DNA from: Pantoea anthophila | Lineage (GTDB): Bacteria > Pseudomonadota > Gammaproteobacteria > Enterobacterales > Enterobacteriaceae | Direction: 5' to 3' | Length of the DNA stretch: 64,000 bases | Assembly (NCBI RefSeq): GCF_006494375.1 | Contig: NZ_VHIZ01000064.1 | Span: forward strand, 62,001-126,000 | In this document: positions 44,024 through 55,115 of the stretch, piece after piece | How positions within the stretch are numbered: the first letter of the stretch is position 1 | How the letters are laid out: each line of letters starts with the position of its first letter | Program-made: the position numbers and the translations under genes | Notes under the pieces: model-generated | Told to the model about the DNA's origin: nothing | Database searches by the model: none | The model's input: only the letters and a program-made list of their open reading frames with translations

Positions 44024-44883
44024 AGTGGCATTGCTCCTTCAGATAATAAGGTAAGACTTTCCAGCGCGGCAACACGGTCAACGGGCTGACCCAGCGTTTC
44101 AAGTGTGAGCGCTAATGCATTCACCAGGCGAAAAACATTTTCTGCACGACACTGTTCACCCATCTGACCAATACGTAACAGCGGTGAACCAAATGACGCT
44201 GAGATCTCAATCTTATGCTCTACAAGAAGATGTTCAATCAGATCTGGAGAGGCTATCCCGGCAGGAAGAAAAAATCCGACTACCGCATTTAATCTGGTCA
44301 CTTCCGGAGCTGCCAGAGCCAAGCCCAGCTGAAGCAAAGCGTGTTGCAGGCCTCGTGAACTGTTGCGATGACGAATGATGCGAACAGAAAGAGTTTCGGC
44401 GTTTAACAGGCGCAATGCTTCATGCAGGGCAAAGATGGATTCCCCAGCCTGTAGCTGGACTATTCGGGTTAGCGCCACCCAGGCGGTAAGCCCTGTTCCC
44501 CCCAAAACACTCAGCCAGGCCCGTAAAGGCACGCCCTCAATGGGTTGGATTACTCTGACCTCATCAGGTTTTACCTGAGCATAGGTGCGCCAGCCCTCTC
44601 GATGAAAAACCCAGTCACCCGGCACAAGACGCGGGGTAGCAGACTGGACCACCTGCCCGATCGTTCTGCCTTCCAGCGGCGTATTCAGTTCCCAGTCTCC
44701 ATCCATGCACTCTCTCATATAAGGGTCGACTGAAAAATGCACATTTTTGACCCAGGCAGCCCCCTCCTCCAGCGGTTCCAGAGGTTGCTCAACAAAGCGA
44801 AAATGCTCAGCTAACGGCTCGCCATTCGGGCGAGAAACCTGATAGACAAAGGTGTTCGTTGCTTCATACCGATCCTTACTCAT
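44020..44883 (-). pseudogene. chimeric frame: N-terminal CurA-type reductase fused to C-terminal class V aminotransferase
   Basis: One uninterrupted frame of 287 codons joins parts of two enzymes. Residues 1-151 are the catalytic half of an NADP-dependent medium-chain reductase (VKNVHFSVDPYMRE, then RAWLSVLGGTGLTAWVALTRI and LQAGESIF). The next residues should be the NADP-binding VSGAAGAVGS but are instead ALHEALRLLNAETL. Residues 152-287 match the end of a serine-pyruvate/alanine-glyoxylate-type PLP aminotransferase (NAVVGFFLPAGI, HKIEISASFG, LLRIGQMGEQCRAENVFRLV). The junction is at about 44430. Neither part keeps its cofactor site: the Rossmann half is missing from the first and the PLP-lysine half from the second. 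An in-frame deletion is the simplest explanation. Confidence 0.8.
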
Positions 44884-45068
44884 AACCGCACATCCATCAG
44901 ATTTGTTAATAATAATGTCACTCTATTCCCTTAAATCTCCTTTTCCAAAATACCGATTAAGCAATAACATTTATGTTTTTTGTTCAACTCTGTTTCATCG
45001 CTGGCAGGCTGGTGAAAGATAATGTCCGACAGAAGCTTTGGAATTGCTGTCTCGCAGCTGTTTTCAGA

Positions 45069-45098
45069 CAAAAAAAAACCCGCTGACATCAGCGGGTT
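45069..45098 (-). terminator. Rho-independent terminator of katG
   Basis: A 9-bp stem aacccgctg / cagcgggtt (45077-45085, 45090-45098) with an acat loop, followed leftwards by ten T, 25 bp after the katG stop. Confidence 0.9.
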
Positions 45099-45122
45099 CA
45101 GATTTCACAACATCAACAGCTA

Positions 45123-47413
<2,291 letters not shown>

Positions 47414-47450
47414 CCTGTCTTATCCTATATGATTGATAGCCTACCCCTTT
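47414..47450. promoter_or_regulatory. OxyR-like binding site upstream of katG
   Basis: CTAT-N7-ATAG-N7-CTTT at 47425-47450 fits three of the four elements of the OxyR consensus ATAG-N7-CTAT-N7-ATAG-N7-CTAT; the leftmost element is poor. It lies about 60 bp upstream of the katG start, where OxyR binds in other enterics. Confidence 0.6.
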
Positions 47451-47726
47451 GAATAAGGTCTTATTTAACAGCTCCCAACGATGGCAAACGGCTGTTATCC
47501 GCGTCAGCTTCAGCGAAACGACACCGTTCTTCATCAGACTATTCTGACAAAACGCGTTTAACAACCGGCTGATGAAAGAGTTGCTGACCGGTGACGCAAT
47601 CCGGTGCATTAAGCGCGCATGCTCTGTTGCCAGAACAGTCTGGAAAAGGCGTGGGGATACAGAGAAAAAAGAACAGGCAGAGCGGAAGAGAAAAGAGGTG
47701 GGGCTGACGAGGGGATCGGATCAGGA
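47451..47726. other. intergenic region, nothing recognised
   Basis: No gene or repeat is recognised between the katG regulatory site and the terminator of the next gene. A minus-strand frame across 47388-47609 overlaps the katG promoter and is rejected. Confidence 0.45.
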
Positions 47727-47760
47727 ATAAAACCGCAGCGCCCTCCGCAGGAGAGCGCTG
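47727..47760 (-). terminator. Rho-independent terminator of the LLM oxidoreductase
   Basis: An 11-bp stem with one mismatch (47736-47746 with 47750-47760) and a short loop, followed leftwards by a T run, 7 bp after the stop. Confidence 0.75.
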
Positions 47761-47767
47761 CCGGTCA

Positions 47768-48790
47768 TTAACGCCAGCCCAGCTCCGGGGCTACGTACTT
47801 CAGAATCGCTTCAATCACATGGGCGTTATAAGCCACACCCAGCTGATTTGGCACGGTAAGCAGCAGCGTATCGGCTTCAGCAATCGCCTCATCCTGCGCC
47901 AGTTGCTTAATCAATACCTCTGGCTCAGCGGCATAGCTGCGGCCAAAGATGGCGCGGGTTTTCTCATCGAGAAAACCGACAGAGTCACGGTCGTTGCCAC
48001 TGCGGCCAAAGTAAGCGCGGTCCATGTCGTTGACCAGCGCAAAGATGCTGCGGCTGACAGAGACACGAGGGGTATGCTGATGCCCCGCCGCTTTCCAGGC
48101 TTCACGGTAGGCGCGGATCTGCTTCGCCTGCTGAATGTGGAACGGCTCGCCCGTTTCATCATCTTTCAGCGTCGAACTCTGCAGGTTCATGCCCATTTTC
48201 GCCGCCCACTCCGCCGTTGCGTTGGAGCCGGAGCCCCACCAGATACGGTCGCGTAACCCTTCAGACAGCGGCTCCGGGCGCAGCAGACCTGGCGGGTTCG
48301 GGAACATCGGCTGAGGGTTCGGCTTAGCAAAGCCTTCTCCACGCAGCACCTCCAGAAACTCCTCGGTGTGACGACGGCCCATATCGGCATCGCTTTCCCC
48401 TGGTTTAGGTTCAAAACCAAAGTAGCGCCAGCCATCAATCACCTGCTCCGGTGAGCCGCGGCTCAGACCAAGCTGCAGACGACCGTTGGAGATCAGATCG
48501 GCCGCGCTGGCATCTTCCACCATATAGAGCGGGTTTTCGTAACGCATGTCGATTACGCCAGTGCCGATCTCAATCCGGCTGGTGCGTGCCGCGACCGCCG
48601 CCAGCAGCGGAAACGGTGAGCTGAGCTGACGGGCAAAGTGGTGGACACGGAAGTAAGCGCCATCGGCACCCAGCTCTTCCGCGGCAACCGCTAAGTCGAT
48701 CGACTGCAGTAATACATCCTGCGCCGTGCGGGTGGCAGACTGTGAAGAGGGGGTCCAGTGACCAAAAGATAAGAAGCCGATATTTTTCAT
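47768..48790 (-). CDS. LLM-class (luciferase-like) flavin-dependent oxidoreductase
   Basis: This 340-residue TIM-barrel flavoprotein of the bacterial luciferase family starts IGFLSFGHWTPSS. It has LAVAAEELGADGAYFRVHHFAR, IEIGTGVIDMRYENP, ISNGRLQLGLSRGSPEQVI, RIWWGSGSNATAEWAAKMGMN and LLTVPNQLG near the end. It would use reduced FMN (or F420-like flavin) from a partner reductase; none is adjacent. It is only distantly related to the YxeK-like enzyme at 15789. Single-gene unit with its own terminator. Substrate unknown. Confidence 0.85.
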   Translation of the reverse strand: MKNIGFLSFGHWTPSSQSATRTAQDVLLQSIDLAVAAEELGADGAYFRVHHFARQLSSPFPLLAAVAARTSRIEIGTGVIDMRYENPLYMVEDASAADLISNGRLQLGLSRGSPEQVIDGWRYFGFEPKPGESDADMGRRHTEEFLEVLRGEGFAKPNPQPMFPNPPGLLRPEPLSEGLRDRIWWGSGSNATAEWAAKMGMNLQSSTLKDDETGEPFHIQQAKQIRAYREAWKAAGHQHTPRVSVSRSIFALVNDMDRAYFGRSGNDRDSVGFLDEKTRAIFGRSYAAEPEVLIKQLAQDEAIAEADTLLLTVPNQLGVAYNAHVIEAILKYVAPELGWR

Positions 48791-49009
48791 CTGTCATTCT
48801 CCTGACGGGATAAACGCCCGTGGATGTAAAGCAATTTCTGATAGGCAAAGGTTACGCCCTCCGCGCCACAACTGATAGTCAATATCTTTCAGCGCTATAT
48901 TCAGGAATTTCGACATAGCCAGGCTGATTATCTGCTTTGCTTATTTATCCCCTGATGCAGCCCGATCTTCGCGCGGGGGGACTACCCTATCCTGACCGGG
49001 AGAAACCTG

Positions 49010-49783
49010 ATGACTAACCGGCTCGCGCTGCCCATGTACGCGATTCACCCGCCTGCCACCCGGGCGCTGATACAGGCCATTAAGACGCTGCTGGCCCGGC
49101 GTGGCATAGAAGCGCAGCCGGTCTGGCCTGACGACCTGCAGGCACACTGGCAGGATGCGCATCTGCTGCTGAGTCAGACCTGTGGCTATCCACTGGTCAC
49201 CCGGCTTACCGCGGTCCATCCTGTCGGCACCTTTCACTATCGGGCGCCCGGCTGCAGCGGTCGCGACTATCGTAGCTGGCTGGTGGCGCGGGATGAACAG
49301 GCGACGCTGGCCGATTTCACTGACCAGCGGGCGGTGGCGAACAGCCTGGACTCTCACTCCGGCTATAACGCACTGCGGTTTGTCGCGGCGCGTCAGGGCG
49401 TCACCTTTTCTCAGCTCATCCTGAGCGGGGGGCATCGCCGGTCGCTGGCTGCGTTGCAGCAAGGCGATGCCGATATTGCTGCGATCGACTGCGTCAGCTG
49501 GGCGCTGCTGGCGCGTTATGAACCGGAAGCACTGGATGGCCTGCATATAATCGGTGAAACACCCCGGGCACCCGGACTGCCGCTGATCACGGCAGCGTCA
49601 ACCTCCTCCACCCGGCTGGCACATCTCCGGCTGGCGCTGCATCAACTGGTGCAGGAGACGGCCTGGCGTGGCGTCTGCAACGACAATCTGATCGGCGGAT
49701 TCAGCCCGGCAGAGCGGGACGATTATCAGATTGTGCTGGACTGGGAGCATGACGCGGCTGCGCAGGGCCTCCCCCGGCTTTAA
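49010..49783 (+). CDS. PhnD/SsuA-like substrate-binding domain protein without signal peptide
   Basis: This 257-residue protein resembles phosphate/phosphonate ABC-type binding proteins: LALPMYAIHPPATRALIQAI, LLLSQTCGYPLVTRL, DQRAVANSLDSHSGYNALRF and GGHRRSLAALQQGDADIAAIDC. Export would be expected for such a protein, but the N-terminus MTNRLALPMYA has no hydrophobic signal segment, and no transporter genes are adjacent. It is therefore probably a cytoplasmic ligand-binding protein of unknown role. Confidence 0.7.
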   Translation: MTNRLALPMYAIHPPATRALIQAIKTLLARRGIEAQPVWPDDLQAHWQDAHLLLSQTCGYPLVTRLTAVHPVGTFHYRAPGCSGRDYRSWLVARDEQATLADFTDQRAVANSLDSHSGYNALRFVAARQGVTFSQLILSGGHRRSLAALQQGDADIAAIDCVSWALLARYEPEALDGLHIIGETPRAPGLPLITAASTSSTRLAHLRLALHQLVQETAWRGVCNDNLIGGFSPAERDDYQIVLDWEHDAAAQGLPRL

Positions 49784-49936
49784 CGTTTTACGCCCTTCCG
49801 GCCCGCCGCTCCGTCAACGAAAGCCCTGCTCTGCCCGTCGGTGACGACCCGCATCGATCCTTTTCTGCTGACGTCAGCACTGGTAAGCCCGCTCACACCG
49901 CTTTAAGGTAGAGGTTTTCAGCAACGGGAGATGCAG

Positions 49937-50851
49937 ATGCGCATTCTGATGGCAGGAGCCGGCGCGACCGGCGGATATTTTGGTGCCCGACTGGCTCAGG
50001 CGGGTCAGGACGTCACGTTTCTGGTGCGCGAACGCCGTTTTCAGCAGCTGCAGACGAATGGACTGGTGTTACAGACGCCGCAGGGAACGGAAAAGCTGGA
50101 GCCGCAGCTGATCCAGGCCCGCTCGCTGAGCGACCACTATGACCTGATCATAATTACCGTAAAGAGTTTTGCGCTTGAACAGCTCATGGAGGATATCGCG
50201 CCTGCGGTCGGCCCTGACACGCTGATCATGCCGATTCTCAACGGGATGCGACACATCGCGACACTGCAGCAGCGTTTCGGTGACAATAAGGTGATAGGCG
50301 GCCTGTGCAAAATCAACGCCACGCTGGGTGACAGCGGTGAAGTGATCCAGATGACACCGCTGCATCAGCTTTATTACGGTGCGCTGGATGGCAATAACGA
50401 TGCGCGCCTGCAGCGGGTTGACGCCGCCCTGCGCACCAGTCAGGTCGATAACCGCTTCAGCGATAACATTATGGATGAGCTGTGGGAGAAGTGGCTGCTG
50501 CTGAGTACGCTCGGGGCGGTCTGCTGCCTGGCGCGTGGCGATACGCAGCAGATACTGACCACCCGCGGGGGCGAAGCGCTGCTGCAGGGGATCTTCAGCG
50601 AGATTCTGGCGGTGATTTCCGCCGAGGGGTATCAGCCGCGTCCGGCCGTCACCGCCCGCATTTTTGAACTGCTGAATAACCCGGAGACCCCGATGACCTC
50701 CTCGATGTATCGTGACCTGACTCAGGGATTTGATATCGAAGCCGATCAGGTGATCGGTGACCTGCTGCTGCGGGCAAAACGAAAAGGTCTGATGACTCCG
50801 CTGCTTAACGCGGTCGATGTGAATCTGCAGGTCTATCTGCAGCAGCGCTAA
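49937..50851 (+). CDS. 2-dehydropantoate 2-reductase family protein (PanE-like)
   Basis: 304 residues from the ATG at 49937, 6 nt after GGGAG; an ATG at 49931 touches that site and is less likely. It has the NADP-binding GAGATGG at 7-13, the family Lys in IIITVKSFALEQ, a central NGMRHIATLQQRFG block and ELWEKWLLLSTLGAVCCLARG with the conserved Lys. It reduces ketopantoate to pantoate or acts on a related 2-oxo acid. Second PanE-like genes outside the pantothenate pathway are common, so the substrate is open. Confidence 0.83.
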   Translation: MRILMAGAGATGGYFGARLAQAGQDVTFLVRERRFQQLQTNGLVLQTPQGTEKLEPQLIQARSLSDHYDLIIITVKSFALEQLMEDIAPAVGPDTLIMPILNGMRHIATLQQRFGDNKVIGGLCKINATLGDSGEVIQMTPLHQLYYGALDGNNDARLQRVDAALRTSQVDNRFSDNIMDELWEKWLLLSTLGAVCCLARGDTQQILTTRGGEALLQGIFSEILAVISAEGYQPRPAVTARIFELLNNPETPMTSSMYRDLTQGFDIEADQVIGDLLLRAKRKGLMTPLLNAVDVNLQVYLQQR

Positions 50852-50983
50852 GCCGGATAGCGATAATCCGTTCTGACCGGGGCCGCATGGGTCCCGGCTG
50901 GCAAAAGAGTGAATGTGTAATGAGCAGCAGCAGTGTGGCAGGAAATTTTGTTACACTCGGCGCTTCATCTTTTGGAGAGTGCA

Positions 50984-52045
50984 ATGACTTCCCGCTCCGT
51001 GACCCTTGATGATGTCGCGCAACTGGCCGGCGTCTCATACCAAACCGTTTCACGTGTTTTAAACCGTTCTGAACAGGTGTCAGCCCGCACGCGGGAAAGG
51101 GTTGAGGCGGCGATGCAGCAGCTCAATTATGTGCCTAATCGCGTGGCACAGCAGCTGGCAGGCAAGGCGACGCGCACGCTGGGTCTGGCTACCAGCGACC
51201 TGGCGCTGATGGCACCGGCTCAGATCGCCTCGGCGATCCAGCAACGGGCCGCCGCCGCGGGGTATCATCTGGTGATTGCGATGGAGAGCGGTCATGATGC
51301 GGCCGCTACCGTGAATGAACTGCTGGCGCAGCGGGTTGACGGACTGCTGATCAACCTGCCGCTGGCGGCAGATGAGGCGCAGCAGATTCAGCTGTTGTGT
51401 GGCAGTAAGCCGGTGCTGTTTCTGGATGTCGAACCGCGTGCCGCGGTGGCGCAGTGTCAGTATCCGAACGCCTCCGGCGCGCGCGCCGCGGTTGAACATC
51501 TGGTGGCGCTGGGTCATCGCCGGATTGGCCTGCTCAACGGGCCGCTGCGGTCGGTCTCGGCGCGTCAGCGTGAAGCGGCCTGGCTTCAGGCGCTGGCCGA
51601 TCATCAGCTTACGCCGCACTGTTCTCTGCGCGGCGACTGGAGCGCGCAGTCGGGCTATCAGGCGCTGATGTCGCAGCTGCCGGACGCCCTGCCCCAGGCG
51701 CTGCTGGTGGCGAACGATCAGATGGCGCTGGGTGCGATGCGGGCGCTGCATCAGTATGGGGTGGCGATTCCGGGCGAGATCTCAGTGATTGGTTATGATG
51801 ACACTGCGGAAAGCGCCTGGTATCAGCCGCCGCTGACCACGGTGCGCCAGGATTTGCATTATCTGGGCGCGCAGAGCGTTGAGCGGATGCTGGCCCGGCT
51901 GCGCGGCGAAGAGGTTTCTGACGCTGCGCTGGAAACCACGCTGGTTATCCGGGAAACCACCGCCCCGCCAGCCGATAACTCGCTCGATTTAGCTGCGCTG
52001 TCCCAGCAGCTTCAGGCGATCGCCCGTCGGCTGTCCGGCCAGTAG
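50984..52045 (+). CDS. lacI: lactose-operon-type repressor LacI
   Basis: 353 residues from the ATG at 50984 with GGAGAG upstream; a longer frame to 50933 is not needed. It is a true LacI orthologue by eye. The recognition helix SYQTVSR (18-24) is the same as in E. coli LacI, the hinge is PNRVAQQLAG, the core has VANDQMALGAMRA and IGYDDTAESAWYQPPLTT, and the C-terminal leucine-rich tail LAALSQQLQAIARRLSGQ matches the LacI tetramerisation helix. It should bind lac-type operators and an allolactose-like inducer. No lacZ, lacY or other sugar gene lies beside it, so its target is elsewhere in the genome or lost. Confidence 0.85.
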   Translation: MTSRSVTLDDVAQLAGVSYQTVSRVLNRSEQVSARTRERVEAAMQQLNYVPNRVAQQLAGKATRTLGLATSDLALMAPAQIASAIQQRAAAAGYHLVIAMESGHDAAATVNELLAQRVDGLLINLPLAADEAQQIQLLCGSKPVLFLDVEPRAAVAQCQYPNASGARAAVEHLVALGHRRIGLLNGPLRSVSARQREAAWLQALADHQLTPHCSLRGDWSAQSGYQALMSQLPDALPQALLVANDQMALGAMRALHQYGVAIPGEISVIGYDDTAESAWYQPPLTTVRQDLHYLGAQSVERMLARLRGEEVSDAALETTLVIRETTAPPADNSLDLAALSQQLQAIARRLSGQ

Positions 52046-52065
52046 CACCAGCTCTGCCAGCCGCC

Positions 52066-52100
52066 ATAAAAAAACCCGCGCCACCGGGGTGGATGCGGGT
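52066..52100. terminator. hairpin terminator between lacI and tmaR
   Basis: Stem acccgc / gcgggt (52074-52079, 52095-52100) with inner cacc/ggtg pairs, preceded by an A run. It can end the leftward tmaR transcript and perhaps the rightward lacI transcript. Confidence 0.65.
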
Positions 52101-52141
52101 CATCTTCAGTAACCGGAGCCGCTGCGCTCCGTTATCGGCTA

Positions 52142-52468
52142 TCAGGCTTTCGGATGTTCACCCACGCCCATAGCTTTGATCTTTTTCGACAGCTCGCGAC
52201 GCTCTTTTGAGAGGTCGGCGTTTTTGATGATGTACTCATCCACGCGATCTTCATAATCCACGCGCATGCTGGCAATGATCTCCTGAATAGCCTCAACGCT
52301 CATGCCCGGCTTGATGTATTCGCTCAGGTTGTCGAGCAGCAGAACGCGCTTCTGGTTGTCACGAATTTTCTTCTCGTTGTCGACAATTTCACGCTGCAGT
52401 TTGTTTTTGCGGCGGAACATACGCACGAACTCCAGTACGTCCTGAAATGACTGCTTGGCATTTTCCAT
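52142..52468 (-). CDS. tmaR: PTS system regulator TmaR (YeeX)
   Basis: This 108-residue, almost wholly helical protein matches E. coli TmaR/Yee[58 protein letters not shown] and [13 protein letters not shown]. TmaR forms clusters at the cell pole and holds PTS enzyme I there. The charged coiled-coil character is visible. Gene order with yeeA is as in E. coli. Confidence 0.93.
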   Translation of the reverse strand: MENAKQSFQDVLEFVRMFRRKNKLQREIVDNEKKIRDNQKRVLLLDNLSEYIKPGMSVEAIQEIIASMRVDYEDRVDEYIIKNADLSKERRELSKKIKAMGVGEHPKA

Positions 52469-52628
52469 GATGGCACCTTTCTTTAAGCCTGCTGACGCAG
52501 GGATAGAGTCAAAACGATCAGCTTAGCGGCTAGCCCGCCAGGTAAGCAATTTTCACAGCTAAATTCAGACTGGCTCTTATCTTAGCGCAAAGAAACCCCG
52601 TTTCACATTAAGTCATTGTCTGAGGTGA

Positions 52629-53687
52629 TTATTTGCGCAGCGCCATCCGCATCAGATCGGTCATCCGCTCCAGCTGTTTCGCCAGTTCCAGCGTCAGCCA
52701 GACGTAGCCGTAGATCGGCGTCTCCTCCAGCGCGTCGCTGCCCGCCTCCGCAATCAGGCGCCGCAGTTCATCACTGATTTCGGTGAGTTCATGACTGTTG
52801 GCGACCACCTCTTCCGTTTCCCCCTCGATTGCCATGACGGACAGCGCCCGCAGCGTGTTCTCGGTCATCTGCTGGGTGCGGCGTAAGGCGGGTGCATTGA
52901 GCATAATCAGGTGACTTTCACGCGACGCCCACCAGGCATTAATCTGCATCTCAATGGTGTAAACCATATTACGGTTAATGGTCTGAATGGCTTCAAGCAC
53001 CGACTTCGGGATGCGCGTCTCTTTGCTGGACGGCTCCAGCAGCGACCGCATTTTGATGACGCTGCTCAGCAATTTGCCCAGCGGCTTGTTAAGGCGCGGC
53101 TTTTCGACCAGATTGGGTGAGAAACCGGCGTGGTAAATTTTTGCCATCTCCGCCAGCGTGTCAGAGAGCTGGATGCGCCAGTGGGTATAGGCGCGCTGCG
53201 CCCAGATAGCGGTGAACAGCAGCGCCATCAGCGACCCCAGAATCACATCCCCGCCGCGCCACAGCGCCATCGTGAAGTCACCGGTCGGTGCCCCGACGAC
53301 GACGCTGAGCGTAATCCCGATCAGCAACGCCATATAGGGGTGCTTGCCCAGCGTCAGGAAGCCACTGATGAACATGATCATGCCGCACCACGCCAGCATC
53401 ATCGGCATGGAGATCAGCTCCAGCTTTAGCGCAATCAGACCGGAAATCGAGCCGGCTACGGTGCCGCTGATGCGCTGCAGGGCGCGTGGGAAGACGTTTC
53501 CCCACGTAGAGATGGGGCCCATCACCACCACCAGCGTAATCAGGGGCCAGGTGCCTTCAGGGATATGAGTGGCCCGGACAAAGATAAAGCAGAGCAAAAA
53601 GGCGATGGCAATGCGCACGCCATGGACGGCGCGATAGTGACGGTAAAACCAGAATTCCAGTTTTGAAATGGGTTTATCAGAACGCAA
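52629..53687 (-). CDS. yeeA: FUSC-family inner-membrane protein YeeA
   Basis: This 352-residue protein has an N-terminal cluster of hydrophobic segments (about residues 20-165, with GTWPLITLVVVMGPISTWGN and RISGTVAGSISG, the FUSC signature), followed by a cytoplasmic helical half. It is related to aromatic-acid efflux pump subunits (AaeB) but its own transport function is not established. Position between tmaR and dacD is as in E. coli, except that sbmC is absent. Confidence 0.88.
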   Translation of the reverse strand: MRSDKPISKLEFWFYRHYRAVHGVRIAIAFLLCFIFVRATHIPEGTWPLITLVVVMGPISTWGNVFPRALQRISGTVAGSISGLIALKLELISMPMMLAWCGMIMFISGFLTLGKHPYMALLIGITLSVVVGAPTGDFTMALWRGGDVILGSLMALLFTAIWAQRAYTHWRIQLSDTLAEMAKIYHAGFSPNLVEKPRLNKPLGKLLSSVIKMRSLLEPSSKETRIPKSVLEAIQTINRNMVYTIEMQINAWWASRESHLIMLNAPALRRTQQMTENTLRALSVMAIEGETEEVVANSHELTEISDELRRLIAEAGSDALEETPIYGYVWLTLELAKQLERMTDLMRMALRK

Positions 53688-53896
53688 AGTGACTTTCCGG
53701 TTGCGGGATTATGTTGCCGCTATCTTAACCCCGAACGGGGTTCAGGCTTAGCCTGCGCCCGCTATTTCCAGACCATTTTGACGTTATCTTACAAATATCA
53801 ACATCCGGCTCACATTGCTGCCTGTAAATTAAAAACAATTTATTACTGCTCGTTAACTTTGACGGACGCCGGTTCAGACGGGAAGCTGTCCCCCTG
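53688..53896. other. short intergenic region where E. coli carries sbmC
   Basis: About 210 bp separate yeeA and the dacD terminator. In E. coli this slot holds sbmC (DNA gyrase inhibitor), between yeeA and dacD. No fragment of it was recognised. Confidence 0.5.
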
Positions 53897-53927
53897 TAAA
53901 AACGGGCAGCTCAGAGGCTGCCCGTTT
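53897..53927 (-). terminator. Rho-independent terminator of dacD
   Basis: An 11-bp stem aaacgggcagc / gctgcccgttt (53900-53910, 53917-53927) with a six-base loop and a T run leftwards, about 20 bp after the dacD stop. Confidence 0.88.
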
Positions 53928-53948
53928 CAGTGGTGACCCATTGACCGA

Positions 53949-55115
53949 TCAGAACTTCTGTTTGAGATAGTCGGTCAGGCGGGTAATGACACCGGCGGGT
54001 TCAACCGCACTCAGCGCCACCAGCGGATAGTGGGCGATCTCCTGATCTTTATCCATCACCTGAATTTCACCGATCACCTCATTGGCTTTCAGCGGCGCCT
54101 CCAGATCTTTGCGGTCGATAACATATTTCGCTTTCACGTTCTGCACTTCACTGCGCGGCAGCGACAGATAGATATCCTCTGCAGTGCCGACCTCGACCTG
54201 ATGCGGATTGCCGTACCAGACGTTTTCGCTGCCAATCTTCTTACCGGCGTGGAACAGCTGAACGGTATCGAAGGTGTTCTGGCCCCAGACCAGCAGTTTA
54301 CGCGCCTGCTCTTCACGCCCTTTCGCGCTTTTCCCGCCCATCACGACAGCAATCAGGCGATGCTTACCCACCACGTTAGAGGCGATGATGTTAAACCCGG
54401 CCGTTTCGGTGTGGCCGGTTTTCAGCCCGTCGACATGCAGATTATTGTCCCACAGCAGACCATTACGGTTGTTCTGGGTGATGCCATTCCAGGTCAGGGT
54501 CTTCTCACTGTACATCGCGTAGAAGTCAGGCTCACCGTCAATAATCGCGCGGGAGAGTTTCGCCATATCCAGTGCGCTGGAGTACTGACCCGGCGCATCC
54601 AGACCGTGCACCGTTTCAAAATGGGTATTCTGCAGCCCGAGTTTCTCAACATAGTGGTTCATCATGCCGACGAAATTTGCTTCGCTGCCTGCGACATAAT
54701 CGGCCAGGGCCACGCAGGCGTCATTCCCGGAATCAATGATGACCCCGCGGCTTAAATCCCGGACGCTCAGCTTATCGCCGGGCTTCAGGAACATCAGCGA
54801 GGAGCCTTTGAACACCGGATTTCCGGCCGCCCACGCATCTTTTCCCACCGTAACCATGTCGTCACGGCTGATTTTCTTCTGGTCAATGGCGCGGTCGACC
54901 ACGTAGCCGGTCATCAGTTTGGTCAGGCTGGCGGGATTGCGGCGCTCATCGGGATTACCGGCAGTCAGAACCTGCCCGGTCATGGCATCCATCAGCACCC
55001 AGGAAGCGGCATCAATCGCCGGCGGCGTCACAGGAAACGGGATTGCATCGGCCTGTGCCAGCGAGGCCCAAAAAACAGTAGCGGTAACGGTGAACAGCAG
55101 ACGCCTTTTCAACAC
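53949..55115 (-). CDS. dacD: serine-type D-Ala-D-Ala carboxypeptidase DacD (PBP6b)
   Basis: 388 residues from the GTG at 55115, the same length as E. coli DacD; AAGGA lies just upstream, while the longer frame to 55172 adds a Phe/Arg-rich stretch not in the family. It has a Sec signal ending AQADA, then the penicillin-binding triad: SLTK with Ser63, SGN in IIDSGNDACVALADY, and KTG in HVDGLKTGHTETAG. A C-terminal beta domain and an amphipathic anchor helix (RLTDYLKQKF) follow. It trims the terminal D-Ala of peptidoglycan pentapeptides in the periplasm. The peptidoglycan-active effector gene lies next to it. Confidence 0.93.
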   Translation of the reverse strand: MLKRRLLFTVTATVFWASLAQADAIPFPVTPPAIDAASWVLMDAMTGQVLTAGNPDERRNPASLTKLMTGYVVDRAIDQKKISRDDMVTVGKDAWAAGNPVFKGSSLMFLKPGDKLSVRDLSRGVIIDSGNDACVALADYVAGSEANFVGMMNHYVEKLGLQNTHFETVHGLDAPGQYSSALDMAKLSRAIIDGEPDFYAMYSEKTLTWNGITQNNRNGLLWDNNLHVDGLKTGHTETAGFNIIASNVVGKHRLIAVVMGGKSAKGREEQARKLLVWGQNTFDTVQLFHAGKKIGSENVWYGNPHQVEVGTAEDIYLSLPRSEVQNVKAKYVIDRKDLEAPLKANEVIGEIQVMDKDQEIAHYPLVALSAVEPAGVITRLTDYLKQKF

